Positions 30,717 through 40,833 of a DNA stretch of 64,000 nucleotides are shown in pieces (positions within the stretch are counted from its first letter, which is position 1; every line of letters begins with the position of its first letter). The stretch spans positions 62,001 through 126,000 of the forward strand of contig NZ_JACOII010000028.1 of assembly GCF_016306625.1 (NCBI RefSeq). The letters run 5' to 3'. The notes under the pieces are model-generated. The model was not told the DNA's origin and did no database searches. It worked only from the letters and a program-made list of their open reading frames with translations. Source of the stretch: Xenorhabdus lircayensis. GTDB lineage: Bacteria > Pseudomonadota > Gammaproteobacteria > Enterobacterales > Enterobacteriaceae. The position numbers and the translations under genes are program-made.

Positions 30717-30754
30717 TCTTTCAAGCCGCAGCTTCGAAATCTATTGGGTATAAA
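30717..30754 (+). repeat. dispersed short repeat remnant (copy 1)
   Basis: A near-palindromic TTTCAAGC...GCTTCGAAA followed by TCTATTGGGTATAAA, in the serC-aroA gap. The stretch GAAATCTATTGGRTATAAA recurs at 46837-46855 in another intergenic gap. It resembles the small intergenic repeats scattered in Xenorhabdus/Photorhabdus genomes. Confidence 0.45.
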
Positions 30755-30795
30755 TTTTAAATTTGAATTTTTAGAATAAATCGAGAATCTTGGCA

Positions 30796-30817
30796 TCGGG
30801 AGGTTTCATCCCCCCGA
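30796..30817 (-). other. G/C-rich hairpin just after serC
   Basis: TCGGG-GG pairs with CC-CCCGA around a short loop, 11 bases beyond the serC stop. In the leftward direction the RNA after it is A/U-rich but without a clean U-run. It may attenuate transcription into aroA or protect the serC 3' end. Confidence 0.45.
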
Positions 30818-30827
30818 TAATAAAACA

Positions 30828-31916
30828 TTATGCGTTACGACGTTCAAAATCAGCCATAAATTCAACCAAGGCTTTTACGCCTTCATAAGGCATAGCGTTA
30901 TAAATGGAAGCACGAGCACCACCCAAAACTTTATGCCCTTTCAACGCATGCAGTCCTTGTGCATGGGCTTCTTCCAAAAACTGACCATCCAGCGTCGGAT
31001 TAGCCAGTTGGAATGGAAGATTCATGATAGAACGGTTTTGAGGAGCAACGCAGTTGATATACAGATTACTGTTATCAATGGCACGATAGAGGTGTTCCGC
31101 TTTCGCATGATTGCGTTTACTGATTTCTTGTAATCCCCCTTGCTCTTTCAGCCACTTGAATACCATGCCAGACAGATACCATGCAAAAGTCGGTGGCGTG
31201 TTATACATAGAGTCGTATTGAACCTGCACGGTATAATCTAGAATTGATGGAGTATGCTTGTGCGCTTTGCCCAACAGGTCTTCACGGATAATGATCACTG
31301 TAATCCCCGCAGGCCCGATGTTTTTTTGCGCTCCAGCATAAATGACGCCATAACGGCTAACATCAATTGGCGCGGACAGTATTGTTGAAGAGTAATCGGC
31401 AATCACGATTTTATCATCGCCAAAATCAGGCTCTTCAAAAATGGCCATACCTTCAATAGTTTCATTAGGACAATAATGGACATAGGCCGCATCACTGCTC
31501 AAAACCCATTCACTCATCGGTTTCACATTTTTGATGCCATCCGTTTCTGTTCTGATATCAATGACGTTGGGTGTGCAATATTTTTCTGCTTCTTTCGCTG
31601 CACATTCAGACCAATAGCCACTAACGATATAATCTGCTGTCGATTTGTCACCCAATAAGTTCTGTGGCAAAACCGAGAATTGCCCACGAGCACCACCATG
31701 ACAAAACAGTACCTTGTAATTTTCAGGTATCGCTAATAAATCTCGTAGATCTTTTTCTGCTTCAGCCGCAACCGCCACAAATTCTTTACTACGGTGGCTG
31801 ATCTCCATCACAGATGTTCCCAGACCATGCCAATTGCAAAGCTCCTGCTCTGCACGGCGTAATACTTCTGCTGGCAACATAGCCGGACCAGCGCTGAAAT
31901 TATATACCTGATTCAT
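30828..31916 (-). CDS. serC: phosphoserine aminotransferase
   Basis: 362 residues from [22 protein letters not shown], the E. coli length; a 24-codon upstream extension is dismissed because AGGGTGA sits just before this ATG. A PLP enzyme of serine and pyridoxine biosynthesis: [21 protein letters not shown] contains the Schiff-base lysine, and SHRSKEF and the C-terminal [20 protein letters not shown] are diagnostic. First gene of serC-aroA; its promoter lies in the long AT-rich region to the right. Confidence 0.98.
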   Translation of the reverse strand: MNQVYNFSAGPAMLPAEVLRRAEQELCNWHGLGTSVMEISHRSKEFVAVAAEAEKDLRDLLAIPENYKVLFCHGGARGQFSVLPQNLLGDKSTADYIVSGYWSECAAKEAEKYCTPNVIDIRTETDGIKNVKPMSEWVLSSDAAYVHYCPNETIEGMAIFEEPDFGDDKIVIADYSSTILSAPIDVSRYGVIYAGAQKNIGPAGITVIIIREDLLGKAHKHTPSILDYTVQVQYDSMYNTPPTFAWYLSGMVFKWLKEQGGLQEISKRNHAKAEHLYRAIDNSNLYINCVAPQNRSIMNLPFQLANPTLDGQFLEEAHAQGLHALKGHKVLGGARASIYNAMPYEGVKALVEFMADFERRNA

Positions 31917-32795
31917 TAATTTCACCCTATCAATGGATACAATAAAATCGAATGCATTGGTTTTATCACTCCCGCTCTGCCGCTGCAATGGTTATTAAAA
32001 GATTGTTGCAAGCTACTGTATAGCTAACTGATAGATCACGTTATTGAAAATCTGAGCATTAAAAAACCAATAAGAGAGTCAAAGAAATATTGGTTTCAAT
32101 TTATAGCGAAAATTAAAAATTCATGTCAACAATAAACTAAATATACAAATTTAGAACAAAGCGTGACTTGCTAACCACACATTTGATGTATCTTTATTTA
32201 AAATTCGAAGAACATTATTGAATGAATATTGCTAATCCACACATTATAGCTATTCTAATCATTCCGTATTAATCTTATACTTTTAAAAAATCAATTATAG
32301 CACCAATTAATTTTGATCCTAAAGTTTAAAACATCAATGAAAGTAACTTATCCATTATATACAACTTTGTTTTATTTCTTTAAATAACACATTTTTTATT
32401 ACAAAGTAATAAAATAAGAAAATTTACACGCATATAATTTTATTTATAATTCACGCGGATTATTTTCCTGACAGAAATAATTATTTCACTTTAGATTCAT
32501 TCAAAATAAAGACATAATATCTGGACTGCTTTGATTTTTTAATTATACCAAATAGGTTTCAAATTATATAGTAACAGAAAGCAAATAAAGGGATAACTTA
32601 AAATATAATAACATAACCGAATAATCTTAAAGAGTAATTATTATTTTTCATAAAACCTATATTTCACATGCAACATTGATACATTAAATAACTCGCCTTA
32701 TTTTTTATAAAGATCGCTTATGCTAATGCAACATAAAATAAAACACATCTCAGACAATATGTGACTATCTATAAAACAAATAGGATGGTATAAAA
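31917..32795. other. long AT-rich intergenic region, serC to secreted phosphoesterase
   Basis: About 880 bases, extremely A/T-rich and without a credible open frame. The left end holds the divergent serC promoter; the right end holds a plausible promoter for the phosphoesterase gene (separate entry). This is where E. coli has ycaP. The composition and length suggest an H-NS-type silenced boundary of inserted DNA. Confidence 0.6.
32676..32704 (+). promoter_or_regulatory. candidate sigma-70 promoter of the aegerolysin/phosphoesterase gene
   Basis: TTGATA and TATTTT separated by 17 bases, about 90 bases before the ATG. In DNA this AT-rich chance matches are common. Confidence 0.35.
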
Positions 32796-34148
32796 ATGAA
32801 AGAAAGAAAATCAATTTTCCTAAATTATATATTTTTTATTATATTAATATTTTCATCTGTTTCTGCCATTGGAGCAGCCAGGTCAACTTTTATTAGCTTA
32901 AAAAATAGTACCGATGGTATTTTAATACTCGACTCCTCATCCTTAAAACACGGCATATGGAGCATCAATCCACCCAAAAAAATATTAACAGGTGGACTGG
33001 TAACTTTTATGTCTGAATCCAGTGGCTTTATGACTGGAACAGAAGGGACTGCCGTATACAAAGCCTCAGATGGAGCCAAAATAACCATACACTGGAATAA
33101 TCCCTATTTGGGAAGTAATTCCTATAATATAAAAACAGATAAATCAGATAGTTACTTAACAGGTTACTCTGGAGGAAATGGGGATAATACTGAAATAAAA
33201 GTTACTTTCTTTAAAAAAAATTTAACCCGGGATTATAAGGTGATTGTTATGTCTGACCCACAGCCATGGAGATTAGAAACTGGAGATCCTAACTCTTCTG
33301 CAAATAAGAATCCCTGGGAAAATAGAAATCGGAGTGTTGTAAAAAGTATTAACGATCTACACCTGAAAGGGTTAGTAGATTTCGGTATTATCAATGGAGA
33401 TATGACTGAGTTTGGTCGACAATCCACTAGAAATAGTTTTTATAATATATATAATGAATTATTATTTCCATTTTACTTCGGTCTCGGTAATCATGATTAC
33501 CAAAACAATGTAAATGATTGCACAGAAGGATTTGATTTTAGTAAAAACGCCTGTGCAAGATGGTCTGTAGATAATATGGATTCAGAAATAAATAACAGGT
33601 ATCAAAAAGAATTACTATTAAATTTCAGTAGTAATTACAATAATAATAAACGCAGCGGTAGTTTAGCCTATTCATGGGATTTTGGTAAAATTCATTATGT
33701 CCAACTACAGAACTACCCAACTTATTGGGTTACATTAGATCACTACGCTGCATCAACGATATATATAAAAACATCGATGGAATGGTTAAAAAATGACTTA
33801 GCCAAAGCGCATTCCAGAGGGAAAGTAAGCATTCTTAATTTTCACGATGGTACTCAACATTTTATTCAAAATAGTACAGATCAGCAGAAAAAAGAATTCA
33901 AAAATTTAATTGATCAATATAATGTCATGGCTGTATTTATTGGTCATACTCATCAGGTCAAAAAATCCAATGAGAATGGAGGGGATCCTATCTTTAGTGA
34001 TGCCAAAATATATAATAGCGGTGCTCTATTCCAAGGTGATTTTTTACTGATGAATGTAAAAAATAAATGTATCAATATTTCAGTTTATAATGGCCGTGAT
34101 GGAACACCTAAAAAAGTTAAAGATTTTCAGGGTAGTTGTGGAAAATAA
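32796..34148 (+). CDS. secreted aegerolysin-like / calcineurin-like metallophosphoesterase
   Basis: 450 residues with a signal peptide (Lys/Arg start, hydrophobic 8-24, cleavage near A25-A28). Residues ~30-140 resemble the aegerolysin beta-sandwich: FISLKNST strand, GTEGTAVYKASDGAKITIHW and NNPYLGSNSY, which parallels the fungal G-T-x-G...W-D-x-P-x-G-S-x-x pattern. Residues ~147-420 are a metallophosphoesterase: SDPQ (D154, Gln in place of the usual His), NGDMTEFG (D202), GNHDY (231-235), NFHDG (349-352) and GHTH (383-386). Aegerolysins bind invertebrate sphingolipids such as ceramide phosphoethanolamine, so a lipid- or membrane-directed phosphodiesterase toxin is possible; that is inference. 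It stands alone, inserted between serC and ansB. Confidence 0.7.
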   Translation: MKERKSIFLNYIFFIILIFSSVSAIGAARSTFISLKNSTDGILILDSSSLKHGIWSINPPKKILTGGLVTFMSESSGFMTGTEGTAVYKASDGAKITIHWNNPYLGSNSYNIKTDKSDSYLTGYSGGNGDNTEIKVTFFKKNLTRDYKVIVMSDPQPWRLETGDPNSSANKNPWENRNRSVVKSINDLHLKGLVDFGIINGDMTEFGRQSTRNSFYNIYNELLFPFYFGLGNHDYQNNVNDCTEGFDFSKNACARWSVDNMDSEINNRYQKELLLNFSSNYNNNKRSGSLAYSWDFGKIHYVQLQNYPTYWVTLDHYAASTIYIKTSMEWLKNDLAKAHSRGKVSILNFHDGTQHFIQNSTDQQKKEFKNLIDQYNVMAVFIGHTHQVKKSNENGGDPIFSDAKIYNSGALFQGDFLLMNVKNKCINISVYNGRDGTPKKVKDFQGSCGK

Positions 34149-34173
34149 ATGTTCTATCTGGATAATGGAATAT

Positions 34174-34200
34174 AAAAAGGCGCATTTAATGCGCCTTTTT
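34174..34200. terminator. bidirectional Rho-independent terminator
   Basis: A perfect 12-bp stem AAAAAGGCGCAT/ATGCGCCTTTTT with a 3-base loop, between the convergent phosphoesterase gene and ansB. Confidence 0.92.
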
Positions 34201-34218
34201 ATCATATCTATTCAGGAA

Positions 34219-35262
34219 TTAATACTTACTGAACATTTCCTGAATTTTTGCTGCATCAGTAGTCTGAGTCAGAGCCAGTTGCAGAAGAACACGGGCTTTC
34301 TGTGGGTTCAGACGCTCTGATGCTACAAAGCCATATTTGCTGTCGTTAACTTCAGCATTCTGGGTAGTGTAGCCGAAAGGAATACGGCTGGAGCGAACAA
34401 CTACAACGCCATCTTGAGCAGCTTTAGCCAGCGTATTGAGAATGGATGTATAGATGTTACCGTTACCTACACCCGCGCTGATAATGCCCTGATAGCCATT
34501 TTCAACGAAAGCTTTTGTTGGCAGATCAGATGCGTTGGAATAGTTATAAACGATGCCAACTTTTGGCAGTTTGTCCAAATTACTAACATCAAAAGCCGCT
34601 TTGCTAGCTTTTACTGGTACTGCAGAGTAATAGTTAACTTTACCGTTGTGAACGAAGCCCTGTGCACCCGCATTCACAGCCTGAAACGCCTGAACTTCAG
34701 TTGTGCTCAATTTACCGATGTCACGGCCATGAATAACAGAATTATTCATCGCAAGCAGTACGCCACGGTTTGCAGAGTTCTTATCAGCGGCAACAACAAC
34801 GGCATTGTACAGGTTCAATGGGCCATCAGCACCCAGTGCAGTGGACGGACGCATTGCGCCAACCATCACGATAGGTTTCTGACACTGAGTCGTCAAATCG
34901 AGGAAATAAGCGGTTTCCTCCATAGTGTCAGTACCGTGGGTGATAACGAAACCATCGGTTTTATCACAATCTGCATTGACTTTTTTCGCCAGAGTAAGCC
35001 AAACCTGATCGTTCATGTCCTGAGAACCGATGCTGACAACCTGCTCACCTTTCAAGTCAGCAATGTTTTTGATAGCTGGTACAGCATTCAACAGTGCATC
35101 AACACCCACTTTACCGGCTGTATAACTAGACTGAGTTGCTGATTCCCCACCCCCAGCAATCGTGCCTCCTGTTGCCAAAACGGTAATATTTGGCAAAGCG
35201 AAAGCAGAACCACTGACTAAAGCCAGAAAACCGGCTATTGCTGTTTTTTTAGTCTTTTTCAT
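34219..35262 (-). CDS. ansB: periplasmic L-asparaginase II
   Basis: 347 residues. Signal peptide MKKTKKTAIAGFLALVSGSAFA, then the mature start LPNITVLATGGTIAGGG with the nucleophilic threonine in TGGTIAG. The second catalytic threonine is in ITHGTDTMEETAYF. It hydrolyses asparagine to aspartate and ammonia and in enterobacteria is induced anaerobically. Lone gene; the location between serC and ycaO is not that of E. coli but anaerobic genes follow immediately. Confidence 0.96.
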   Translation of the reverse strand: MKKTKKTAIAGFLALVSGSAFALPNITVLATGGTIAGGGESATQSSYTAGKVGVDALLNAVPAIKNIADLKGEQVVSIGSQDMNDQVWLTLAKKVNADCDKTDGFVITHGTDTMEETAYFLDLTTQCQKPIVMVGAMRPSTALGADGPLNLYNAVVVAADKNSANRGVLLAMNNSVIHGRDIGKLSTTEVQAFQAVNAGAQGFVHNGKVNYYSAVPVKASKAAFDVSNLDKLPKVGIVYNYSNASDLPTKAFVENGYQGIISAGVGNGNIYTSILNTLAKAAQDGVVVVRSSRIPFGYTTQNAEVNDSKYGFVASERLNPQKARVLLQLALTQTTDAAKIQEMFSKY

Positions 35263-35409
35263 TATTTAACCTCTTGTAAAAAAACTATTTTATTATGTAA
35301 ACCAAGAATAAATAAACTCTAATTAACAATAATTTTTGGGAATTGATAGAGCGGACAAAAAAAACGCCGTATGATATGCGGCTTCTAACAGAAATTGAAG
35401 TGAACTACG

Positions 35410-37173
35410 ATGACGCAAACCTATATCCCAGGCAAAGATGCCGCATTGGAAGACTCCATTAATCGATTTCAGCACAAGCTAGAATCCCTTGGTTTTAATA
35501 TCGAAGAAGCCTCATGGCTGAATCCTGTCCCTAATGTTTGGTCGGTTCATATCCGCGATCGCGACTGCCCTCTGTGCTTTACTAATGGCAAGGGAGCCAG
35601 CAAGAAAGCCGCATTGGCTTCTGCATTGGGAGAATATTTTGAGCGCCTATCGACAAACTATTTCTTTGCTGATTTTTACCTTGGCGATACGATTGCCAAT
35701 GGCGAGTTTGTTCATTACCCAAATGAAAAATGGTTCCCGCTGCCAAAAGATGATTCCCTGCCAGAAGGTATTTTAGACGAACGCCTGCACCGTTTTTACA
35801 ACCCAGACAATGCACTCTGTGCCAGCCAATTGATTGATCTACAATCTGGTAATGAAGAACGTGGGATCTGTGCTCTGCCATTCATTCGTCAGTCAGATAA
35901 CCAAGCTATTTATATTCCGATGAATATTATCGGAAACCTATATGTTTCAAACGGCATGTCAGCCGGCAATACCATGAGCGAAGCGCGCGTTCAGGGATTA
36001 TCTGAAGTGTTCGAACGTTATGTGAAAAACCGCATTATTGCAGAATGCATTAGCTTACCCGGAATCCCACAAGACATTATGAACCGCTATCCTGGCGTGG
36101 TTGAATCAGTCAATAAATTACAGGAAGAAGGCTTCCCACTTTATTGCTACGATGCTTCACTCGGAGGTCAATTCCCGGTAATTTGCGTCGTATTGTTCAA
36201 TCCCAATAATGGAACTTGCTTTGCATCCTTTGGGGCCCACCCTGATTTTGGCGTTGCGCTGGAACGTACTGTCACAGAATTGCTGCAAGGCCGTAGCTTG
36301 AAAGATCTGGATGTCTTTACTCCACCAAGTTTCGATGATGAAGAAGTCTCAGAGCATACCAATCTGGAAACTCACTTTATTGACTCAAGCGGTGCAATTA
36401 GTTGGGATCTGTTCAAACAGGATGCCGACTATGAATTTGCTGACTGGAATTTCAGCGGAACGACAGAAGACGAATTTTCTACCCTGATGGGTATCTTCAA
36501 TACGCTGGATGCTGATGTCTACATTGCTGATTATGAGCACCTTGAGGTTTATGCCTGCCGTATTCTGGTGCCCGGTATGTCAGATATTTATCCGGTTGAA
36601 GATCTGCACATTGCCAATAACACAATGGGAACTCACCTGCGTGACACGATCCTGGCGTTGCCGGAGAGTCAATGGCAGCCAGAAGAATATCTTACTTTTC
36701 TTGAACAATTGGATGATGAAGGATTGGATGACTTTACTCGCGTTCGTGAATTATTGGGTATTGCTGCGGGTAAAGACAACGGGTGGAGCAATCTCCGTAT
36801 CGGTGAATTGAAATCCATGCTGGCACTGGCCGGAAACGATCTGGAACAAGCACTGATTTGGGTTGAATGGACACAAGATTTCAATGCTTCTATTTTCACC
36901 GCTGAGCGAGCTAATTATTATCGTTGCCTGCAAACCTTGTTGCTGTTGACCCAAGAAGAAGATCGCGAGCCAGAACAGTATTATCAGGCATTCGTTAAAA
37001 TGTATGGTCAAGATACTGTCGATGCAGCTTCCGCTGCCATTGCCGGAGAGAACGGCTTCCACGGCCTATGGTCTGTCGATTCAGAGTTAAAAGCATTGCC
37101 AGCACATCAGGCATTATTGAATGCCTATGAAAAACTGCAAAAAACCAAACGTGTGTTTTGGGCAAATAAATAA
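35410..37173 (+). CDS. ycaO: YcaO, accessory factor of ribosomal protein S12 beta-methylthiolation
   Basis: 587 residues, same as the E. coli protein. The YcaO ATP-binding core is visible (SKKAALASALGEYFERLSTNYF and the EARVQGLSEVFERYVK segment with its conserved E and R residues), and the C-terminus is a TPR-like helical region ending in a lysine-rich tail. It is the housekeeping YcaO implicated in RimO-dependent S12 modification, next to focA-pflB as in E. coli; it is not a RiPP cyclodehydratase and is unrelated to the cluster at the left end. Confidence 0.96.
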   Translation: MTQTYIPGKDAALEDSINRFQHKLESLGFNIEEASWLNPVPNVWSVHIRDRDCPLCFTNGKGASKKAALASALGEYFERLSTNYFFADFYLGDTIANGEFVHYPNEKWFPLPKDDSLPEGILDERLHRFYNPDNALCASQLIDLQSGNEERGICALPFIRQSDNQAIYIPMNIIGNLYVSNGMSAGNTMSEARVQGLSEVFERYVKNRIIAECISLPGIPQDIMNRYPGVVESVNKLQEEGFPLYCYDASLGGQFPVICVVLFNPNNGTCFASFGAHPDFGVALERTVTELLQGRSLKDLDVFTPPSFDDEEVSEHTNLETHFIDSSGAISWDLFKQDADYEFADWNFSGTTEDEFSTLMGIFNTLDADVYIADYEHLEVYACRILVPGMSDIYPVEDLHIANNTMGTHLRDTILALPESQWQPEEYLTFLEQLDDEGLDDFTRVRELLGIAAGKDNGWSNLRIGELKSMLALAGNDLEQALIWVEWTQDFNASIFTAERANYYRCLQTLLLLTQEEDREPEQYYQAFVKMYGQDTVDAASAAIAGENGFHGLWSVDSELKALPAHQALLNAYEKLQKTKRVFWANK

Positions 37174-37408
37174 ACAACTACATTAAAGTTTATTAAAAGT
37201 AAAATTCAGGTTAAATATAATTCATTTTGAAATAACAAATAAATGACAATTTAACCTGTTCTTTTACTTTTCATATTTGAAATCCCCAAAATCCTTTATA
37301 TAAAATATTTTTATAAATTTTAAAAAATATTTTTCCAATACAAATCATTATATTAAAGTAAAAATATCGTATTTAGACAGTCATGATTCACTAGACTTTT
37401 GGTCTAAC

Positions 37409-37422
37409 ATGATCCATATCAA
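37409..37422 (+). promoter_or_regulatory. FNR box upstream of focA
   Basis: ATGATCCATATCAA matches the FNR consensus TTGATnnnnATCAA at 9 of 10 positions. It lies about 58 bases before the start point predicted from the -10 below, near the class I activation position. Confidence 0.6.
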
Positions 37423-37457
37423 ATTCAGATCCATATCCGTTTGTTACTATCATTGCG

Positions 37458-37466
37458 TGCTATAAT
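37458..37466 (+). promoter_or_regulatory. extended -10 element TGCTATAAT before focA
   Basis: A perfect TGnTATAAT, 27 bases before the focA ATG at 37493. No good -35 lies at 17 bases, fitting an activator-dependent (FNR) promoter. Confidence 0.5.
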
Positions 37467-37492
37467 TAATCATGGATAAAGAGAGTGTTAGG

Positions 37493-38350
37493 ATGAAAAC
37501 TGACAACCCTTTTAATTTATTCCCACCTGCTGTAATGGCACAAATCGCTGATGATAGTGGTGTATATAAAGTTAATAAACATCCCGCAGTGACTTATTTA
37601 TCGGCAATCATGGCAGGTGTGTGTATCTCCATTGCTTTTGTTTTTTATATTACAGCAACGACAGGAACATCTTCCATTCCTTATGGATTGGCAAAATTAA
37701 CTGGCGGGATCTGTTTTTCTCTTGGCTTAATGTTGGTGGTTATATGCGGTGTCGATCTCTTCACTTCCACCGTATTGACGATCATTTCAAAAGCGACAGG
37801 GCGTATTACTTGGTCGCAAATGCTGAAAAACTGGATTAACGTTTATATCGGTAATCTGATTGGTGCACTGTTTTTCGTGGCCTTAATCTGGTACTCAGGC
37901 CAATATACCGTTGCCAATGGTGCTTGGGGGCTGAATGTATTACAGACAGCAGATCATAAAATGCACCATACCTTTATTGAAGCGATGTGTTTAGGCATTT
38001 TAGCCAATCTGATGGTATGCCTTGCGGTCTGGATGAGCTATGCGGGACGTAGTCTGATCGATAAGTTGTTCGCGTTGATACTGCCAATTGGTATGTTTGT
38101 TGCCAGTGGCTTTGAACACAGTATCGCTAACATGTTTTTAATTCCGTTCGGGATTATTATCAAAAACTTCGCGCCAGATGAATTCTGGGAGAAAGTGGGA
38201 GCAACCCCCGAACAGTTTCCTCAGATCACCGTTTCAAACTTTATTACCGATAACCTGATCCCTGTGACAATAGGTAATATTATTGGTGGTACGGTATTGA
38301 TTGGGTTGACTTATTGGTTCATTTATTTACGTGGCGGCAAAAAGAGCTAA
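37493..38350 (+). CDS. focA: formate channel FocA
   Basis: 285 residues beginning MKTDNPFNLFPPAVMAQIADDSGVYK; the E. coli start equivalent is preferred over an ATG seven codons upstream. A six-helix formate/nitrite transporter: ISIAFVFYITATTG, GGICFSLGLMLVVICGVDLFTS, NWINVYIGNLIGALFFV and the pore histidine in MHHTFIEAMCLGILAN. Moves formate made by PflB. Followed by pflB after 54 bases as one operon. Confidence 0.97.
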   Translation: MKTDNPFNLFPPAVMAQIADDSGVYKVNKHPAVTYLSAIMAGVCISIAFVFYITATTGTSSIPYGLAKLTGGICFSLGLMLVVICGVDLFTSTVLTIISKATGRITWSQMLKNWINVYIGNLIGALFFVALIWYSGQYTVANGAWGLNVLQTADHKMHHTFIEAMCLGILANLMVCLAVWMSYAGRSLIDKLFALILPIGMFVASGFEHSIANMFLIPFGIIIKNFAPDEFWEKVGATPEQFPQITVSNFITDNLIPVTIGNIIGGTVLIGLTYWFIYLRGGKKS

Positions 38351-38404
38351 TCCGCCTCCACGCCAGATTTCTTAAAAGTTCCACTGTTAAAAGGTAGAAG
38401 TATC

Positions 38405-40687
38405 ATGTCCGAGTTAAATGAAAAATTTTCTGTAGCATGGCAAGGTTTTAACGAGGGTAGCTGGCAGAATGAAGTCAACGTTCGTGACTTCATTCAGAAA
38501 AACTATACTCCGTATGAAGGTGATGAATCATTCCTTGCAGGCGCCACAAAAGAGACAGATATTTTGTGGGAAAAAGTCATGGAAGGTATCAAAATCGAAA
38601 ACCGTACTCATGCGCCGGTAGATTTTGATACTAACGTTGCGTCTACAATTACCTCTCATGATGCTGGTTATATTGAAAAAAATCTGGAGCAAATCGTTGG
38701 CCTGCAAACCGAATCACCTCTGAAACGTGCCATCATTCCATTTGGTGGCACTAAGATGGTTGAAAGTTCTTGCAAAGCCTACAATCGCAATCTGGATCCA
38801 AAACTGAAACAAATTTTTACTGAATATCGCAAAACGCATAATCAGGGAGTATTCGATGTTTATACACCTGATATCCTGAAATGCCGTAAATCCGGTGTGT
38901 TGACTGGTCTGCCAGATGCCTATGGCCGTGGCCGCATCATCGGTGATTATCGTCGCGTTGCACTGTACGGCATCGATTTTCTGCGTAATGAAAAATATGT
39001 TCAATTCACTTCATTGCAAGAAAAACTGGAAAACGGCGAAGATTTGGAAGCGACTATCCGCCTGCGCGAAGAAATTGCTGAGCAGCACCGCGCTCTTGGT
39101 CAAATCAAAGAGATGGCGGCTAAATACGGCTATGATATTTCCAATCCAGCCATCAATGCCAAAGAAGCGGTACAATGGACTTACTTTGCCTATCTGGCAG
39201 CAGTTAAATCTCAAAATGGTGCAGCAATGTCCTTCGGTCGTGTTTCCAGCTTTCTGGATATCTACATCGAACGCGATATTCAAGCAGGCAAACTGACTGA
39301 ACAACAAGCCCAAGAACTGACCGACCATCTGGTGATGAAACTGCGCATGGTACGTTTTCTGCGTACTCCTGAATACGATGAACTGTTCTCTGGTGACCCA
39401 ATTTGGGCAACTGAATCACTGGCAGGCATGGGCTTGGATGGCCGCGCCCTTGTAACTAAAAACAGTTTCCGTTTCCTGAATACACTGTACACCATGGGAC
39501 CATCTCCAGAGCCTAACATGACCATCCTGTGGTCTGAGAAGCTGCCAATTAACTTCAAAAAATTCGCAGCAAAAGTGTCTATCGATACATCGTCCCTGCA
39601 ATATGAAAACGATGACCTGATGCGCCCTGACTTCAGCAGCGATGACTACGCTATTGCGTGCTGCGTCAGCCCAATGATTGTCGGTAAACAAATGCAGTTC
39701 TTCGGTGCCCGTGCAAACCTCGCAAAAACCATGCTGTATGCCATCAACGGCGGCGTGGATGAAAAAATGAAAATGCAGGTTGGCCCGAAAGAAGAACCAA
39801 TGAAAGATGCCGTGCTGGATTATGACAAGGTCATGGCGCGCATGGATCATTTCATGGATTGGTTGGCGAAACAGTATGTCACTGCCCTGAATATCATCCA
39901 CTATATGCACGACAAATACAGCTATGAAGCTTCATTGATGGCACTGCATGATCGTGATGTATTCCGTACCATGGCATGTGGTATCGCGGGTCTGTCCGTG
40001 GCAGCTGACTCACTATCTGCAATTAAGTATGCGAAAGTTTCGCCAATCCGTGATGAAGATGGCTTGGCAATTGATTTCAACATTGAAGGTGAGTACCCAC
40101 AATTTGGTAACAACGACCCGCGTGTCGATGATATCGCTTGTGATCTGGTTGAAAGCTTCATGAAGAAAATCCAGAAACTGCAAACATACCGCAATGCATC
40201 TCCAACACAGTCTGTCCTGACCATTACCTCTAACGTAGTTTATGGTAAGAAAACCGGTAATACTCCTGATGGGCGTCGCTCTGGCGCACCATTTGGACCA
40301 GGAGCCAACCCAATGCATGGACGTGACCAAAAAGGAGCGGTTGCTTCACTGACTTCTGTTGCTAAACTGCCATTTGCCTATGCTAAAGATGGTATTTCAT
40401 ACACCTTCTCTATCGTGCCTAATGCGCTGGGTAAAGACGATGATGTACGTAAAGCGAATCTGGCGGGTCTGATGGATGGCTACTTCCATCACGAAACGGA
40501 TATTGAAGGTGGTCAGCATCTGAACGTCAACGTAATGAACCGTGAAATGCTGCTGGATGCAATGGAAAGTCCTGAGAAATATCCTCAGTTGACTATTCGC
40601 GTATCGGGTTACGCTGTGCGGTTTAACTCTTTGACTAAAGAACAACAACGAGATGTTATCACCCGTACCTTTACTCAAACAATGTAA
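38405..40687 (+). CDS. pflB: pyruvate formate-lyase
   Basis: 760 residues, the same as E. coli PflB. Converts pyruvate and CoA to acetyl-CoA and formate under anaerobiosis by a glycyl radical. The active-site cysteine pair is in [12 protein letters not shown], and the radical glycine is in [14 protein letters not shown] near the C-terminus. Strong codon bias of a highly expressed gene. Operon focA-pflB; pflA follows after a hairpin. Confidence 0.99.
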   Translation: MSELNEKFSVAWQGFNEGSWQNEVNVRDFIQKNYTPYEGDESFLAGATKETDILWEKVMEGIKIENRTHAPVDFDTNVASTITSHDAGYIEKNLEQIVGLQTESPLKRAIIPFGGTKMVESSCKAYNRNLDPKLKQIFTEYRKTHNQGVFDVYTPDILKCRKSGVLTGLPDAYGRGRIIGDYRRVALYGIDFLRNEKYVQFTSLQEKLENGEDLEATIRLREEIAEQHRALGQIKEMAAKYGYDISNPAINAKEAVQWTYFAYLAAVKSQNGAAMSFGRVSSFLDIYIERDIQAGKLTEQQAQELTDHLVMKLRMVRFLRTPEYDELFSGDPIWATESLAGMGLDGRALVTKNSFRFLNTLYTMGPSPEPNMTILWSEKLPINFKKFAAKVSIDTSSLQYENDDLMRPDFSSDDYAIACCVSPMIVGKQMQFFGARANLAKTMLYAINGGVDEKMKMQVGPKEEPMKDAVLDYDKVMARMDHFMDWLAKQYVTALNIIHYMHDKYSYEASLMALHDRDVFRTMACGIAGLSVAADSLSAIKYAKVSPIRDEDGLAIDFNIEGEYPQFGNNDPRVDDIACDLVESFMKKIQKLQTYRNASPTQSVLTITSNVVYGKKTGNTPDGRRSGAPFGPGANPMHGRDQKGAVASLTSVAKLPFAYAKDGISYTFSIVPNALGKDDDVRKANLAGLMDGYFHHETDIEGGQHLNVNVMNREMLLDAMESPEKYPQLTIRVSGYAVRFNSLTKEQQRDVITRTFTQTM

Positions 40688-40773
40688 CTACTGAAATTCA
40701 TTGTTAAGAATAGAGTTAATTAGAATTGTGTTACCTCAAAATGTCATTATTTTCTATTGAAATGACATACACT

Positions 40774-40800
40774 AAAGGCCTCTTAATGCTTGGGGCCTTT
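40774..40800 (+). terminator. hairpin between pflB and pflA
   Basis: Stem AAAGGCCTC/GGGGCCTTT (nine pairs, one G-U) with a 9-base loop, followed by ATTAGC rather than a U-run. Probably a partial terminator or attenuator that lowers pflA relative to pflB. Confidence 0.5.
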
Positions 40801-40833
40801 ATTAGCTTTGTCAGTTTCTGGAGAAATCCTTTC

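Larger units (their letters stand above)
37174..37492 (+). promoter_or_regulatory. focA-pflB regulatory region
   Basis: About 320 AT-rich bases without a gene between ycaO and focA. It contains an FNR-like site and an extended -10 element (separate entries) close to focA. In E. coli the same interval holds several promoters controlled by FNR, ArcA and IHF. Confidence 0.6.

Noticed and set aside
34414-35142. 242-codon plus-strand frame opposite ansB
   Set aside because: Antisense to a clear asparaginase, without signals of its own.
35410-37173. YcaO as part of a RiPP azoline/amidine pathway
   Set aside because: It is the full-length housekeeping YcaO beside focA-pflB, as in E. coli, and far from the biosynthetic cluster.
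39416-39910. 164-codon minus-strand frame inside pflB
   Set aside because: Shadow of a highly biased gene, rich in His/Ile/Phe, with no homology signal.
40726-40833. N-terminal hydrophobic extension of pflA
   Set aside because: It spans the pflB-pflA hairpin; PflA homologues start at the [10 protein letters not shown] methionine.
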